Shown here one piece after another: positions 1-6,361 of a stretch of 6,414 nucleotides of DNA. The stretch spans positions 1 to 6,414 of the forward strand of contig JBBQSD010000224.1 in NCBI GenBank assembly GCA_038214135.1. The letters run 5' to 3'. The stretch is from JANLSE01 sp038214135 (GTDB lineage Bacteria; Chloroflexota; Chloroflexia; Chloroflexales; Roseiflexaceae). Below the pieces are notes generated by a model that saw nothing but the letters and a program-made list of their open reading frames with translations, ran no database searches and had not been told where the DNA came from. A program made the position numbers and the translations under genes. Every line of letters begins with the position of its first letter. Positions within the stretch are counted from its first letter, which is position 1.

Positions 1-2
1 GG

Positions 3-809
3 CCTGTGGCCGATCACTGGTTTGTGGTCATGCCTCGGCTGCGCTCAATTCCTGTTGGTAGCCTGTTGGGGCGGATCGCATACGCCCATACCATTATCGC
101 TTGTTGTGGTGTCGTCTATCGCTTTGAGTTGCAGAATGGCCGCTGGGTGGCCGAGCGCCGAGTAACATTTGGGCAGCCATTGAATGCGCTCACGGTCGCA
201 TCGGATGGAACGATCTGGGTGGTTGGTGAAGATGGGTTGATTGCCCATAGCCTCCCGCGCAACCAGTGGTCGCTGAGCCAACCGATAGCCGGGGTATCGT
301 TGCACGCTATCCAGATCCTTGGCAATGATCAGGTGCGTTGGGTTGGTGGGACGCTAGCCCGGCCAGGGACGGAGGGCGAGCCGGTGATGTTACGCGGCAC
401 TGGCGAAACCTGGACACGTGATATGGATGTTGGCGGGGAAGGCCAGATCGACAGCCTACATTTTGTTGCCGATGGTGGCTGGGCAGTTGGCGGCAATCAC
501 ATCTGGCGCTATGCACAGGGCCGTTGGCAGGCAGAACAAGTGCCGCAACCATGTGACGATGTTGGTTGTGCTGGTGGGTTCGGTGGTGTGCGAGCGATCA
601 GCACCGATGAGGCCTGGGCGGTTGGTTCACGCATTGGGCTGTTGGCAATGGCGGGCTACTGCTGGCCTATGGCTATGGGCCGCAGGGCAAAGGAACAAGG
701 AGCAAAGGAACAAAATCGCGAACCAATACGTGTTGGATATGACATACTGAGCGAAGCGAATGGTCTGAGATGCTTCGCTCAGCATGACGATTGTTTAAGC
801 CTTATCTAA
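3..809 (+). CDS. Beta-propeller-like repeat protein, C-terminal part (5' end outside window, 3' end probably frameshifted)
   Basis: The frame is open to the left edge, so the gene begins upstream; the GTG at 6 is only the first possible start inside the window. Residues are numbered from that codon. Tryptophan-centred motifs recur at W71 (WVVGEDGLIAHS), W112 (RWVGGTLARP), W159 (GWAVGGNHIWRY) and W204 (AWAVGSRIGLLA), spaced 41-47 residues apart. This is the blade spacing of a beta-propeller of the Ycf48/Kelch/Asp-box general type, common in secreted or surface proteins of Chloroflexota. No catalytic residues, membrane segment or signal peptide are visible in this part, and the function is not recognisable. 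After about residue 210 the propeller pattern stops in this frame and continues in another frame (WAVGNGGLLLAYG, from 635, ending at a TGA at 740-742). The tail to 809 (AKEQG AKEQN and onward) therefore may not be genuine protein. It is convergent with the VOC gene. Confidence 0.6.
   Translation, partial: PVADHWFVVMPRLRSIPVGSLLGRIAYAHTIIACCGVVYRFELQNGRWVAERRVTFGQPLNALTVASDGTIWVVGEDGLIAHSLPRNQWSLSQPIAGVSLHAIQILGNDQVRWVGGTLARPGTEGEPVMLRGTGETWTRDMDVGGEGQIDSLHFVADGGWAVGGNHIWRYAQGRWQAEQVPQPCDDVGCAGGFGGVRAISTDEAWAVGSRIGLLAMAGYCWPMAMGRRAKEQGAKEQNREPIRVGYDILSEANGLRCFAQHDDCLSLI
687..713 (+). repeat. Two-copy 15-bp-period direct repeat
   Basis: GCAAAGGAACAA occurs at 687-698 and again at 702-713, separated by GGA, giving a period of 15 bp. 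In the open frame this reads AKEQG AKEQN. Purine-rich tandem tracts of this kind look more like an intergenic microrepeat than coding sequence, which supports the idea that the true coding end of the upstream gene lies near here. Confidence 0.6.
747..782. terminator. Candidate bidirectional terminator hairpin after the propeller gene
   Basis: CTGAGCGAAGC (747-757) is the exact reverse complement of GCTTCGCTCAG (772-782). This gives an 11-bp perfect stem with a 14-nt loop. There is no clear U-tract on either side (only a TTGTTT at about 791-796). The hairpin starts 5 nt after the TGA at 740-742 of the shifted propeller frame. It lies between two convergent genes, which is where a shared terminator is expected. 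Confidence 0.5.
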
Positions 810-820
810 GGGAAGGGTTG

Positions 821-1180
821 CTACCCCATCGGAGTTACCAATTGAAAATAGTTGCCATCTGGATCCGCTAGTGTTGCGAGCCACCCCGATCCCATTTCGG
901 ATGGCGCTTTGATCACCGTGCCTCCGATGGCTTTGATACGCTCAAATTCTTCTTTGACCTGGGCGGTTTCAAAATTGAATATGACCCGGCCAGGCTCTTT
1001 GGTACTACCTTCGATGGCGGAATGCTCTAACACGGATAGAAACGCACTGCCCACCTGCCAGCCCCAAAAACCATTACTCGGATCGACAAAGTCTGCCGGC
1101 TTTCCCAGCGCCTTTTCATAGAAAGCCACTAACACTGTGGGCTGTTTTGTGCCAATCATGATGGAATTGAGATTCAACAT
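821..1180 (-). CDS. VOC-family (glyoxalase / bleomycin-resistance fold) protein
   Basis: This is a 119-residue single-domain protein, the usual size for a small vicinal-oxygen-chelate family member. The N-terminal half runs MLNLNSIMIG, then the helix VLVAFYEKALGKP, then FVDPSNGFWGWQVGSAFLSVLEHS. The second beta-alpha-beta-beta module contains VIFNFETAQVKEEFERIKAIGGTVIKAP and ends with the family signature ATLADPDGNYFQLVTP. In metal-dependent members the residue after DPDGNxx is a Glu ligand. Here it is Gln (Q113), and the usual N-terminal His is not obvious, so a canonical metalloenzyme is doubtful. The substrate is unknown. Start choice: a GAAAGGA Shine-Dalgarno (1190-1196 on the complement) lies 9 nt before the ATG at 1180 but only 3 nt before an in-frame ATG at 1186, so 1180 is preferred; 1186 would add Met-Pro. 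The frame stays open to 1435 but would overlap the neighbouring promoter and gene. No close partner gene is on this strand. Confidence 0.85.
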   Translation of the reverse strand: MLNLNSIMIGTKQPTVLVAFYEKALGKPADFVDPSNGFWGWQVGSAFLSVLEHSAIEGSTKEPGRVIFNFETAQVKEEFERIKAIGGTVIKAPSEMGSGWLATLADPDGNYFQLVTPMG

Positions 1181-1189
1181 GGGCATACA

Positions 1190-1196
1190 TCCTTTC
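1190..1196 (-). promoter_or_regulatory. Ribosome binding site of the VOC gene
   Basis: GAAAGGA on the minus strand, 9 nt upstream of the ATG at 1180 and 3 nt upstream of the ATG at 1186. The spacing decides the start in favour of 1180. Confidence 0.6.
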
Positions 1197-1234
1197 GATG
1201 TGTTATTGGAAACAGAGCGCTCAATGAGTTCTGC

Positions 1235-1248
1235 TGTACCACTGTACA
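1235..1248. promoter_or_regulatory. Small dyad in the divergent intergenic region, possible operator
   Basis: TGTAC-CACT-GTACA is a perfect 5-4-5 inverted repeat (it also reads as CTGTAC twice with an 8-bp period). It sits between the divergent VOC and dinG genes, about 55 bp upstream of the VOC start and about 88 bp upstream of the dinG -10. No regulator gene is nearby, and a dyad this short can occur by chance. Confidence 0.25.
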
Positions 1249-1335
1249 CAATATCGTCGTTTGGCGGCGGCCAGAATCGACAGGGAGTATGGAGGGTTTT
1301 GGAAGATGTATCACACGATCCGCCCCGACATGCGC

Positions 1336-1341
1336 TATAAT
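1336..1341 (+). promoter_or_regulatory. -10 element of the dinG promoter
   Basis: A perfect TATAAT stands 42 nt before the dinG ATG. It would place the transcription start near 1348 with a leader of about 36 nt. No good -35 is found at 16-18 bp spacing (ACACGA at 1313-1318 is poor), so recruitment may depend on an activator or on a weak -35. Confidence 0.5.
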
Positions 1342-1383
1342 TCACCTTTACACAAACAGATGAGCGAAGGGTAAGCAGGGCGC

Positions 1384-4272
1384 ATGGATCGGATCTTTGT
1401 TGCGATTGATGTTGAGACAACCGGGCTTGATGCAAAGGTCGATGAGTTAATCGAGGTTGCTGCTGTCAAATTTCGGCCTGGTGAGGTACTCGAAACCTTC
1501 TCCCAGTTGATCCGGCCGCATCATACACTGCCACTCAAGATCTCACAGCTCACGCATATTACGCCCGAGATGCTTGTTGGCGCACCACGCTTCCCTGAGG
1601 TCGCGCCCGAGCTGGCCAAATTCGTGAAGAGCTACCCACTCGTTGGCCATGCTGTCGATTTTGATATACGTATGCTGCAAGCCCAGGGCCTGCGTTTGCC
1701 GCAGCGGGCCTATGATACCCTCGAACTGGCGACGTTGCTGATGCCGCGCCTGCCTGCCTATCGGCTGAGCGCCCTCTCCGCCGCCCTGGGCATTGTCCAC
1801 GATGAGGCCCATCGGGCGCTCAGCGATACAGATGCCACCCGCCAGGTGTTTGAACATCTGCTTGGCCGCATTGAGGCACTCGAACTCAACGAATTGGCCG
1901 AAATTATCAGGCTCACTGGCAAGATCGAATGGCCACTGCGCGATCTGTTCGAGGAAGTGCAGCGCAACAAGGCCAAGCTGGTCTTCGTCGATGAGCGCCG
2001 ACCAAGCGAGCGCACGTCAACGAGCAGTAGCTCTGTGACATTCACGCCACTGAAGCCAACTGGCGATGAACGGCCACTCGATCTACAGCGGGTTGAAAAA
2101 TTTTTCGCCCCGGATGGCGCGCTCGGAAAATCATTCGATGGCTATGAACAGCGCCAACAACAGGTCGATATGTCGCTGGCGATCACCGAAGCCTTTAATA
2201 GTGGCGATGCACTGATGGTTGAAGCCGGAACCGGTACCGGCAAGGGTGTGGCCTATCTGGTTCCCGCCGCGATGTTTGCTGCCCAACGCGGCGAACGGGT
2301 CGTCATCTCCACCAATACAATCAACCTTCAGGATCAGCTGTTCTTCAAGGATATTCCGGCGCTGCAAGAAATTATGGCCAAGCACGAGTTTTCGAAGCCA
2401 AAGCGCAGCGATCCAGAAGAATCATCTGTCGTTGGCCGGCGTGCGCCTGAACCACCCTTCACCGCTGCGCTACTGAAGGGCCGTGGCAATTACTTGTGTT
2501 TGCACCGCTACAAACAACTGCGCCGCGATACCCGGCTAACCTCCGAGGATATTCGGGCGCTGCTGAAAGTACAGTTGTGGCTCCCAACCACCGAAACCGG
2601 CGACAAAGCCGAATTGCCGTTTCAGGAGCGTGAGGGCGCGGCCTGGGGTCGCATGAGTGCTGCATTCGATATGTGTACCGGGCCGCGCTGCCCCGATTTT
2701 AATGAGTGTTACTTCTTTAAAGCTCGCCGTGCTGCGGAATCGGCGCATCTGGTGATCGTCAATCATGCACTCATGCTGGCCGATCTGGTTGTTGAAGCGA
2801 ACGTCCTGCCGCCATATGATCATGTGGTGATCGATGAGGCCCATAACCTTGAGGATGTCGCCACCGATCAGTTTAGCTTCGAGGTCGATCAGCAGCGTAT
2901 GTTGCAATTCCTCGATAGCCTGTATGAAGAAGGCGGCGCGCAGGTGGTCGGCGGGTTGCTCTCCGAGCTACAAACCCACTTCCGCGATAGCGCAGCCACG
3001 CAGACGGATATGGACAAGGCGACGGCAGTTGCCGATGCGATCCGCCCAGCCGTGACTCAGGCTCGTGGAGCAGTGTATGACTGCTTCAATCTATTGACTG
3101 GGTTCGTCACACGCGAGGCCGAAACCACAAACTATGATCCACGCCTGCGCCTGACGCCCAATGTTCGCAAAAACCCCGCCTGGCAATCGGTGGAACACGC
3201 CTGGGATAACCTGAATCTCAATCTGACGACGATTGGTGAGGGGATTGGGCGGATCGAGACATTGCTTGGCGATCTCAAGGATGCCGAGTTGATGGAATAT
3301 GAAGCACTCGTGCTGCGTGTTCAGGCGCTCAAGCGCTTCTGCACCGAGGCGCGAATCAATATTGGTGCCGTGATCCATGGCGGCCAGGAGGAACTGATCA
3401 CCTGGCTCAACCAGGATCGCCAGCGCGATATGCTGACCCTGCATGCCGCGCCGTTGGCCGTTACCGAGCTGCTGCGGGCCAATTTGTTTGAGCAGAAATC
3501 GACCGCGATCCTGACCTCGGCAACCCTTTCGGTTGGCGGTGGATTTGATTATGTCAAACAACGGATTGGCCTGAGCGAGCCAGAAGAACTGCTCCTCGAT
3601 TCGCCATTCGATTATGAGAAGCAGGCGCTTGTCTATATTCCCAGTGATATGCCCGAACCGAACCATCCAGCCTATCAGCGCGCGCTTGAGGATGCGATCA
3701 TTACGCTATGTAGTGCCACAGAAGGCCGGGCACTGGTGTTGTTCACATCGAACAGTGGGCTACGGCAGACCTACCGGGCCATTCAGGAGCCACTTGAGGA
3801 TGTTGGCATTACGGTGTTGGGGCAGGGCATCGATGGCTCGCGCCGTAATCTGTTGGAGCGCTTCAAGGAGTACCCACGCACGGTATTGTTGGGAACCACC
3901 AGTTTCTGGGAGGGCGTCGATGTTGTTGGCGATGCACTTTCGGTGCTGATTATTGCCAAATTGCCATTTAGTGTGCCAAATGATCCGATCTATGCGGCGC
4001 GTTCAGAACAGTTCAGCGATGCGTTTGCGGAACTATCGGTGCCACAGGCGATTCTGCGCTTCAAACAGGGCTTTGGGCGGCTGATACGCTCCAAGGGCGA
4101 CCGTGGCGTTGTGGCGGTGCTCGACAAACGGCTGATCTCGAAGAAGTATGGTCAAACATTTCTGAGTTCGTTGCCGCATACCTTTGTCCGAACCGGGCCG
4201 ATCAAACAACTACCGGGATTAGCTGCGCGTTTCCTGGCGAATGTGCCAGTTGGCGAAGCAAGCAAACGCTAA
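1384..4272 (+). CDS. dinG: DinG-family Fe-S helicase with N-terminal DEDDh 3'-5' exonuclease domain
   Basis: This 962-residue protein has two modules. Residues 1-165 form a DnaQ-type exonuclease: ExoI FVAIDVETTG (D9, E11), ExoII GHAVDFDIRML (D94) and ExoIII HRALSDTDAT (H143, D148), the complete DEDDh set. A Ser/Thr-rich linker (about 205-230) leads to an XPD/DinG superfamily 2 helicase: Walker A EAGTGTGKG (280-288), DEAH box (484-487), TSATL (711-715), GTTSFWEGVD (837-846) and QGFGRLIRS (895-903). Cysteines C372, C431, C436 and C442 sit between Walker A and the DEAH box. The spacing of the last three (5, then 6) matches the Fe-S ligands of E. coli DinG, so a 4Fe-4S cluster and 5'-3' unwinding are expected. 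DinG proteins resolve R-loops, D-loops and similar structures in the cytoplasm; the exonuclease fusion is typical of Firmicutes-type DinG. The start has only a weak Shine-Dalgarno (GAAGG or GCAGG), but the exonuclease motif begins within 10 residues of it. No substrate has been tested for this protein. Confidence 0.93.
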   Translation: MDRIFVAIDVETTGLDAKVDELIEVAAVKFRPGEVLETFSQLIRPHHTLPLKISQLTHITPEMLVGAPRFPEVAPELAKFVKSYPLVGHAVDFDIRMLQAQGLRLPQRAYDTLELATLLMPRLPAYRLSALSAALGIVHDEAHRALSDTDATRQVFEHLLGRIEALELNELAEIIRLTGKIEWPLRDLFEEVQRNKAKLVFVDERRPSERTSTSSSSVTFTPLKPTGDERPLDLQRVEKFFAPDGALGKSFDGYEQRQQQVDMSLAITEAFNSGDALMVEAGTGTGKGVAYLVPAAMFAAQRGERVVISTNTINLQDQLFFKDIPALQEIMAKHEFSKPKRSDPEESSVVGRRAPEPPFTAALLKGRGNYLCLHRYKQLRRDTRLTSEDIRALLKVQLWLPTTETGDKAELPFQEREGAAWGRMSAAFDMCTGPRCPDFNECYFFKARRAAESAHLVIVNHALMLADLVVEANVLPPYDHVVIDEAHNLEDVATDQFSFEVDQQRMLQFLDSLYEEGGAQVVGGLLSELQTHFRDSAATQTDMDKATAVADAIRPAVTQARGAVYDCFNLLTGFVTREAETTNYDPRLRLTPNVRKNPAWQSVEHAWDNLNLNLTTIGEGIGRIETLLGDLKDAELMEYEALVLRVQALKRFCTEARINIGAVIHGGQEELITWLNQDRQRDMLTLHAAPLAVTELLRANLFEQKSTAILTSATLSVGGGFDYVKQRIGLSEPEELLLDSPFDYEKQALVYIPSDMPEPNHPAYQRALEDAIITLCSATEGRALVLFTSNSGLRQTYRAIQEPLEDVGITVLGQGIDGSRRNLLERFKEYPRTVLLGTTSFWEGVDVVGDALSVLIIAKLPFSVPNDPIYAARSEQFSDAFAELSVPQAILRFKQGFGRLIRSKGDRGVVAVLDKRLISKKYGQTFLSSLPHTFVRTGPIKQLPGLAARFLANVPVGEASKR

Positions 4273-4313
4273 ATTCCAACATTCTTCTAGCACCCAAAAC
4301 GGCCAGATTACGG

Positions 4314-4319
4314 TATATT
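4314..4319 (+). promoter_or_regulatory. Possible -10 element for htpG
   Basis: TATATT lies in the 87-nt gap between dinG and htpG, 41 nt before the preferred htpG start. No convincing -35 is seen 16-18 bp upstream. If it is active, transcription would begin near 4326, downstream of the alternative ATG at 4324, which argues for the start at 4360. The site is weak, and readthrough from dinG remains possible because no terminator lies between the genes. Confidence 0.3.
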
Positions 4320-4359
4320 CAGAATGCAAGCTATTCGCGTATATGAAAGTGGGAACATT

Positions 4360-6243
4360 ATGACGACCGAGACCGGAACAACGGCTGTGCAGGAGCCGGC
4401 AGCAGTACCCTTCCGCGCCGAGGTCAGGCAGCTGCTACAGATCCTGGCCCATGCGCTCTATACTGATCGAGAAATCTTCCTCCGCGAATTGATCTCGAAC
4501 GCATCGGATGCCATTCATCGCGTGCAGTTTGAGCAGATCACCACACCGGATCTGTTCGACGCCCTGGCTGAACCAGCTATTCGGATTAGCGTTGATGAGG
4601 AAGCCAAGACGATCAGCATCAGCGATAGTGGCATTGGCATGACCCGTGAGGAATTGATCGAGAACCTTGGCACAATTGCCCATTCCAGCGCTCGAAACCT
4701 GCTCGAAAAACTGGAAGCGGCCCAGCGCAGCAATATTATTGGACAATTTGGCGTTGGGTTCTATTCTGCCTTTGTGGTTGCCGATGATGTGACGGTTATC
4801 TCACGCTCGTTCCGCCCCGATGCCGAGGCCGCGATGTGGCGTTCGACAGGCGGCGATACATTTGAGGTTGGCCCGGCAGAAAAAGCCGAACGTGGCACCA
4901 CGGTGATCCTCAAATTGAAAGAAGACGCCAGCGAGTTTGCGACATCCTGGCGGCTAAAGCAGATCGTCAAGAAGCATTCCGATTTTGTGGCCTTCCCGAT
5001 CTATGTTGGTGATGAGCAGGCCAACCAGCAGACGGCACTGTGGCGGCAGGCACCGCGCAATGTCGAGGCCGATAAATATAACGAGTTCTATCGCCAGTTG
5101 ACCTATGATTTCACCGATCCAATGCTGTACAGCCACATCTCGACAGACGCGCCCGTTGATCTGCATTCGATTCTGTTCGTGCCCGGAAAACGTGAGCGTG
5201 GCTTGATCGAGCGGCGGGTCGATGGCAAGATCAAGCTGTATTCGCGCAAGATTCTCATTCAGGAAGAGGCCAAGGATCTGTTGCCAAATCATCTGCGCTT
5301 CATCGAAGGCGTGGTCGATAGCGAGGATCTGCCACTGAATGTCTCGCGTGAGATGGTGCAGAAGGATGTGCTGTCCAGTAATTCGCCGGTACTCCAGCGG
5401 ATCAAGAAGACGCTAAATGGCCGTTTCATGAAATCGCTTTCCGATCTGGCCGAGAAGGATGCCGATAAATATATCGAATTCTGGCAGGAATTTGGCATCT
5501 TCCTCAAAGAGGGCGTCGCCAGTGATTATTCGGCCCGCGATGAACTGCTGCCGTTGTTGCGCTTCTATACCACCAAATCGGAGGATAAGCAGGTTGCGCT
5601 GGCCGATTACAAGAGCCGCATGGCCGATGGCCAGACCGAGATCTACTATGTGCTTGCCAATGATCTGGCGAGTGCCAAGCGTAGCCCACACCTCGATATT
5701 CTGGATGAACGTGGCCTGGAAGCGCTGCTGTTTGTTGATGTGATGGACAGCTTTATGTTGAGTGGCTTGCGCGAATTCGATGGCATGAAGCTGCGCAATA
5801 TGGATGACTCGACGCTTGAGCTGCCTGGTGGCACAGCTGCACCAGAAGCACTGGTTTCGGATGAGGCATTTGCACGGTTGGTAACGCGGATCAAAGAGGT
5901 TCTGGACGAGCGGGCATCATCGGTGCGGGCGTCGAATGTGTTGCGCAACCACCCGATCCGGCTCGTTTCACCAGAGAGTGAGCAGCAGCGCGAGATGGCC
6001 CGTATCCAGCGCATGGTCGATCAGAACTATAAGGTGCCGGCCAAGATCATTGAAGTGAACCGGTCGCATCCGCTGATCGCCGATCTCGCACGGATCATCG
6101 AAAATGGCGGCGATGCAGCACTCGATGAGGCGTTGATCGAGCAGTTGTATGATAATGCGCTGCTGGTTGAGGGGTTGCATCCAAATCCCGCCGATATGGT
6201 CGCACGCATTCAGGCCCTCATGGAGGCGGCTGCGCGGAAATAA
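4360..6243 (+). CDS. htpG: HtpG, bacterial Hsp90 molecular chaperone
   Basis: This 627-residue protein is close to the length of E. coli HtpG (624). It is a cytoplasmic ATP-dependent dimeric chaperone that remodels and matures client proteins, usually with the DnaK system. The N-terminal GHKL ATPase domain (about 1-215) shows LRELISNASDA (E43 catalytic, N47, D50), DSGIGM (89-94), GTIAHS (104-109) and the lid motif GQFGVGFYSAF (128-138). The middle domain (about 225-490) contains LPLNVSREMVQ, with R330 at the position of the catalytic-loop arginine. The C-terminal dimerisation domain follows and ends MEAAARK, without the eukaryotic MEEVD tail or a long charged linker. Start choice: an in-frame ATG at 4324 would add 12 residues (MQAIRVYESGNI) but has no ribosome binding site, whereas the ATG at 4360 has GGGA 5 nt upstream and gives the normal family N-terminus. 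No full CIRCE heat-shock operator is present upstream. Confidence 0.96.
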   Translation: MTTETGTTAVQEPAAVPFRAEVRQLLQILAHALYTDREIFLRELISNASDAIHRVQFEQITTPDLFDALAEPAIRISVDEEAKTISISDSGIGMTREELIENLGTIAHSSARNLLEKLEAAQRSNIIGQFGVGFYSAFVVADDVTVISRSFRPDAEAAMWRSTGGDTFEVGPAEKAERGTTVILKLKEDASEFATSWRLKQIVKKHSDFVAFPIYVGDEQANQQTALWRQAPRNVEADKYNEFYRQLTYDFTDPMLYSHISTDAPVDLHSILFVPGKRERGLIERRVDGKIKLYSRKILIQEEAKDLLPNHLRFIEGVVDSEDLPLNVSREMVQKDVLSSNSPVLQRIKKTLNGRFMKSLSDLAEKDADKYIEFWQEFGIFLKEGVASDYSARDELLPLLRFYTTKSEDKQVALADYKSRMADGQTEIYYVLANDLASAKRSPHLDILDERGLEALLFVDVMDSFMLSGLREFDGMKLRNMDDSTLELPGGTAAPEALVSDEAFARLVTRIKEVLDERASSVRASNVLRNHPIRLVSPESEQQREMARIQRMVDQNYKVPAKIIEVNRSHPLIADLARIIENGGDAALDEALIEQLYDNALLVEGLHPNPADMVARIQALMEAAARK

Positions 6244-6255
6244 GAATAGGGAGTA

Positions 6256-6277
6256 GGGGCGGTTCGCGAACCGCCCC
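6256..6277. terminator. Perfect 22-nt GC-rich palindrome after htpG (terminator or REP-like element)
   Basis: GGGGCGGTTCG at 6256-6266 is followed directly by its exact reverse complement at 6267-6277. As RNA it would form at least a 9-bp G/C-rich stem with a CGCG loop. It begins 12 nt after the htpG stop, the right place for a terminator, but no U-tract follows. From memory, palindromes of this type recur between genes in Chloroflexota, so it may also be a dispersed extragenic palindrome. Confidence 0.65.
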
Positions 6278-6297
6278 ATGCGCATTAAGCTAACAAC

Positions 6298-6361
6298 GAG
6301 CGTGCATCTGTGGCATGATGGATGGAATTCGACCGCCACCATCACAACCAGGAGCACGCTC
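6298..6361 (+). repeat. Inverted repeat enclosing the leader of the last gene
   Basis: GAGCGTGC (6298-6305) is the exact reverse complement of GCACGCTC (6354-6361), which ends one base before the ATG at 6362. Inside it, TGTG (6309-6312) can pair with CACA (6343-6346), and GATGG (6321-6325) can pair with CCATC (6339-6343) as an alternative. The right arm begins at the last base of the Shine-Dalgarno AGGAG (6350-6354), so a folded leader would cover the ribosome entry site. Confidence 0.5.
6350..6354 (+). promoter_or_regulatory. Ribosome binding site of the last gene
   Basis: AGGAG lies 7 nt before the ATG at 6362, the strongest Shine-Dalgarno match in the window. It supports a real start there rather than at the in-frame ATG at 6368. 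Confidence 0.6.

Noticed and set aside
1181..1435. N-terminal extension of the VOC frame to 1435 (204 residues in total)
   Set aside because: The extension is not VOC-like, overlaps the dinG promoter and first codons, and a good ribosome binding site stands just before 1180/1186.
3091..3666. 191-residue open frame on the minus strand inside dinG
   Set aside because: It is antisense to clearly conserved helicase coding sequence, has no recognisable motif, and is explained by codon bias of the sense gene.
4286..4300. CTAGCACCC upstream of htpG, resembling one half of the CIRCE heat-shock operator
   Set aside because: The second inverted half (GAGTGCTAA) is absent at the required spacing, so there is no real HrcA site.
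4324..4359. Upstream htpG start at 4324
   Set aside because: It has no Shine-Dalgarno, lies just after a possible -10, and adds 12 residues not typical of HtpG; 4360 has better signals.
4435..5292. Several minus-strand open frames within htpG (for example 4435-4746 and 4954-5292)
   Set aside because: They are shadows of a fully conserved Hsp90 gene, with no independent start signals or motifs.
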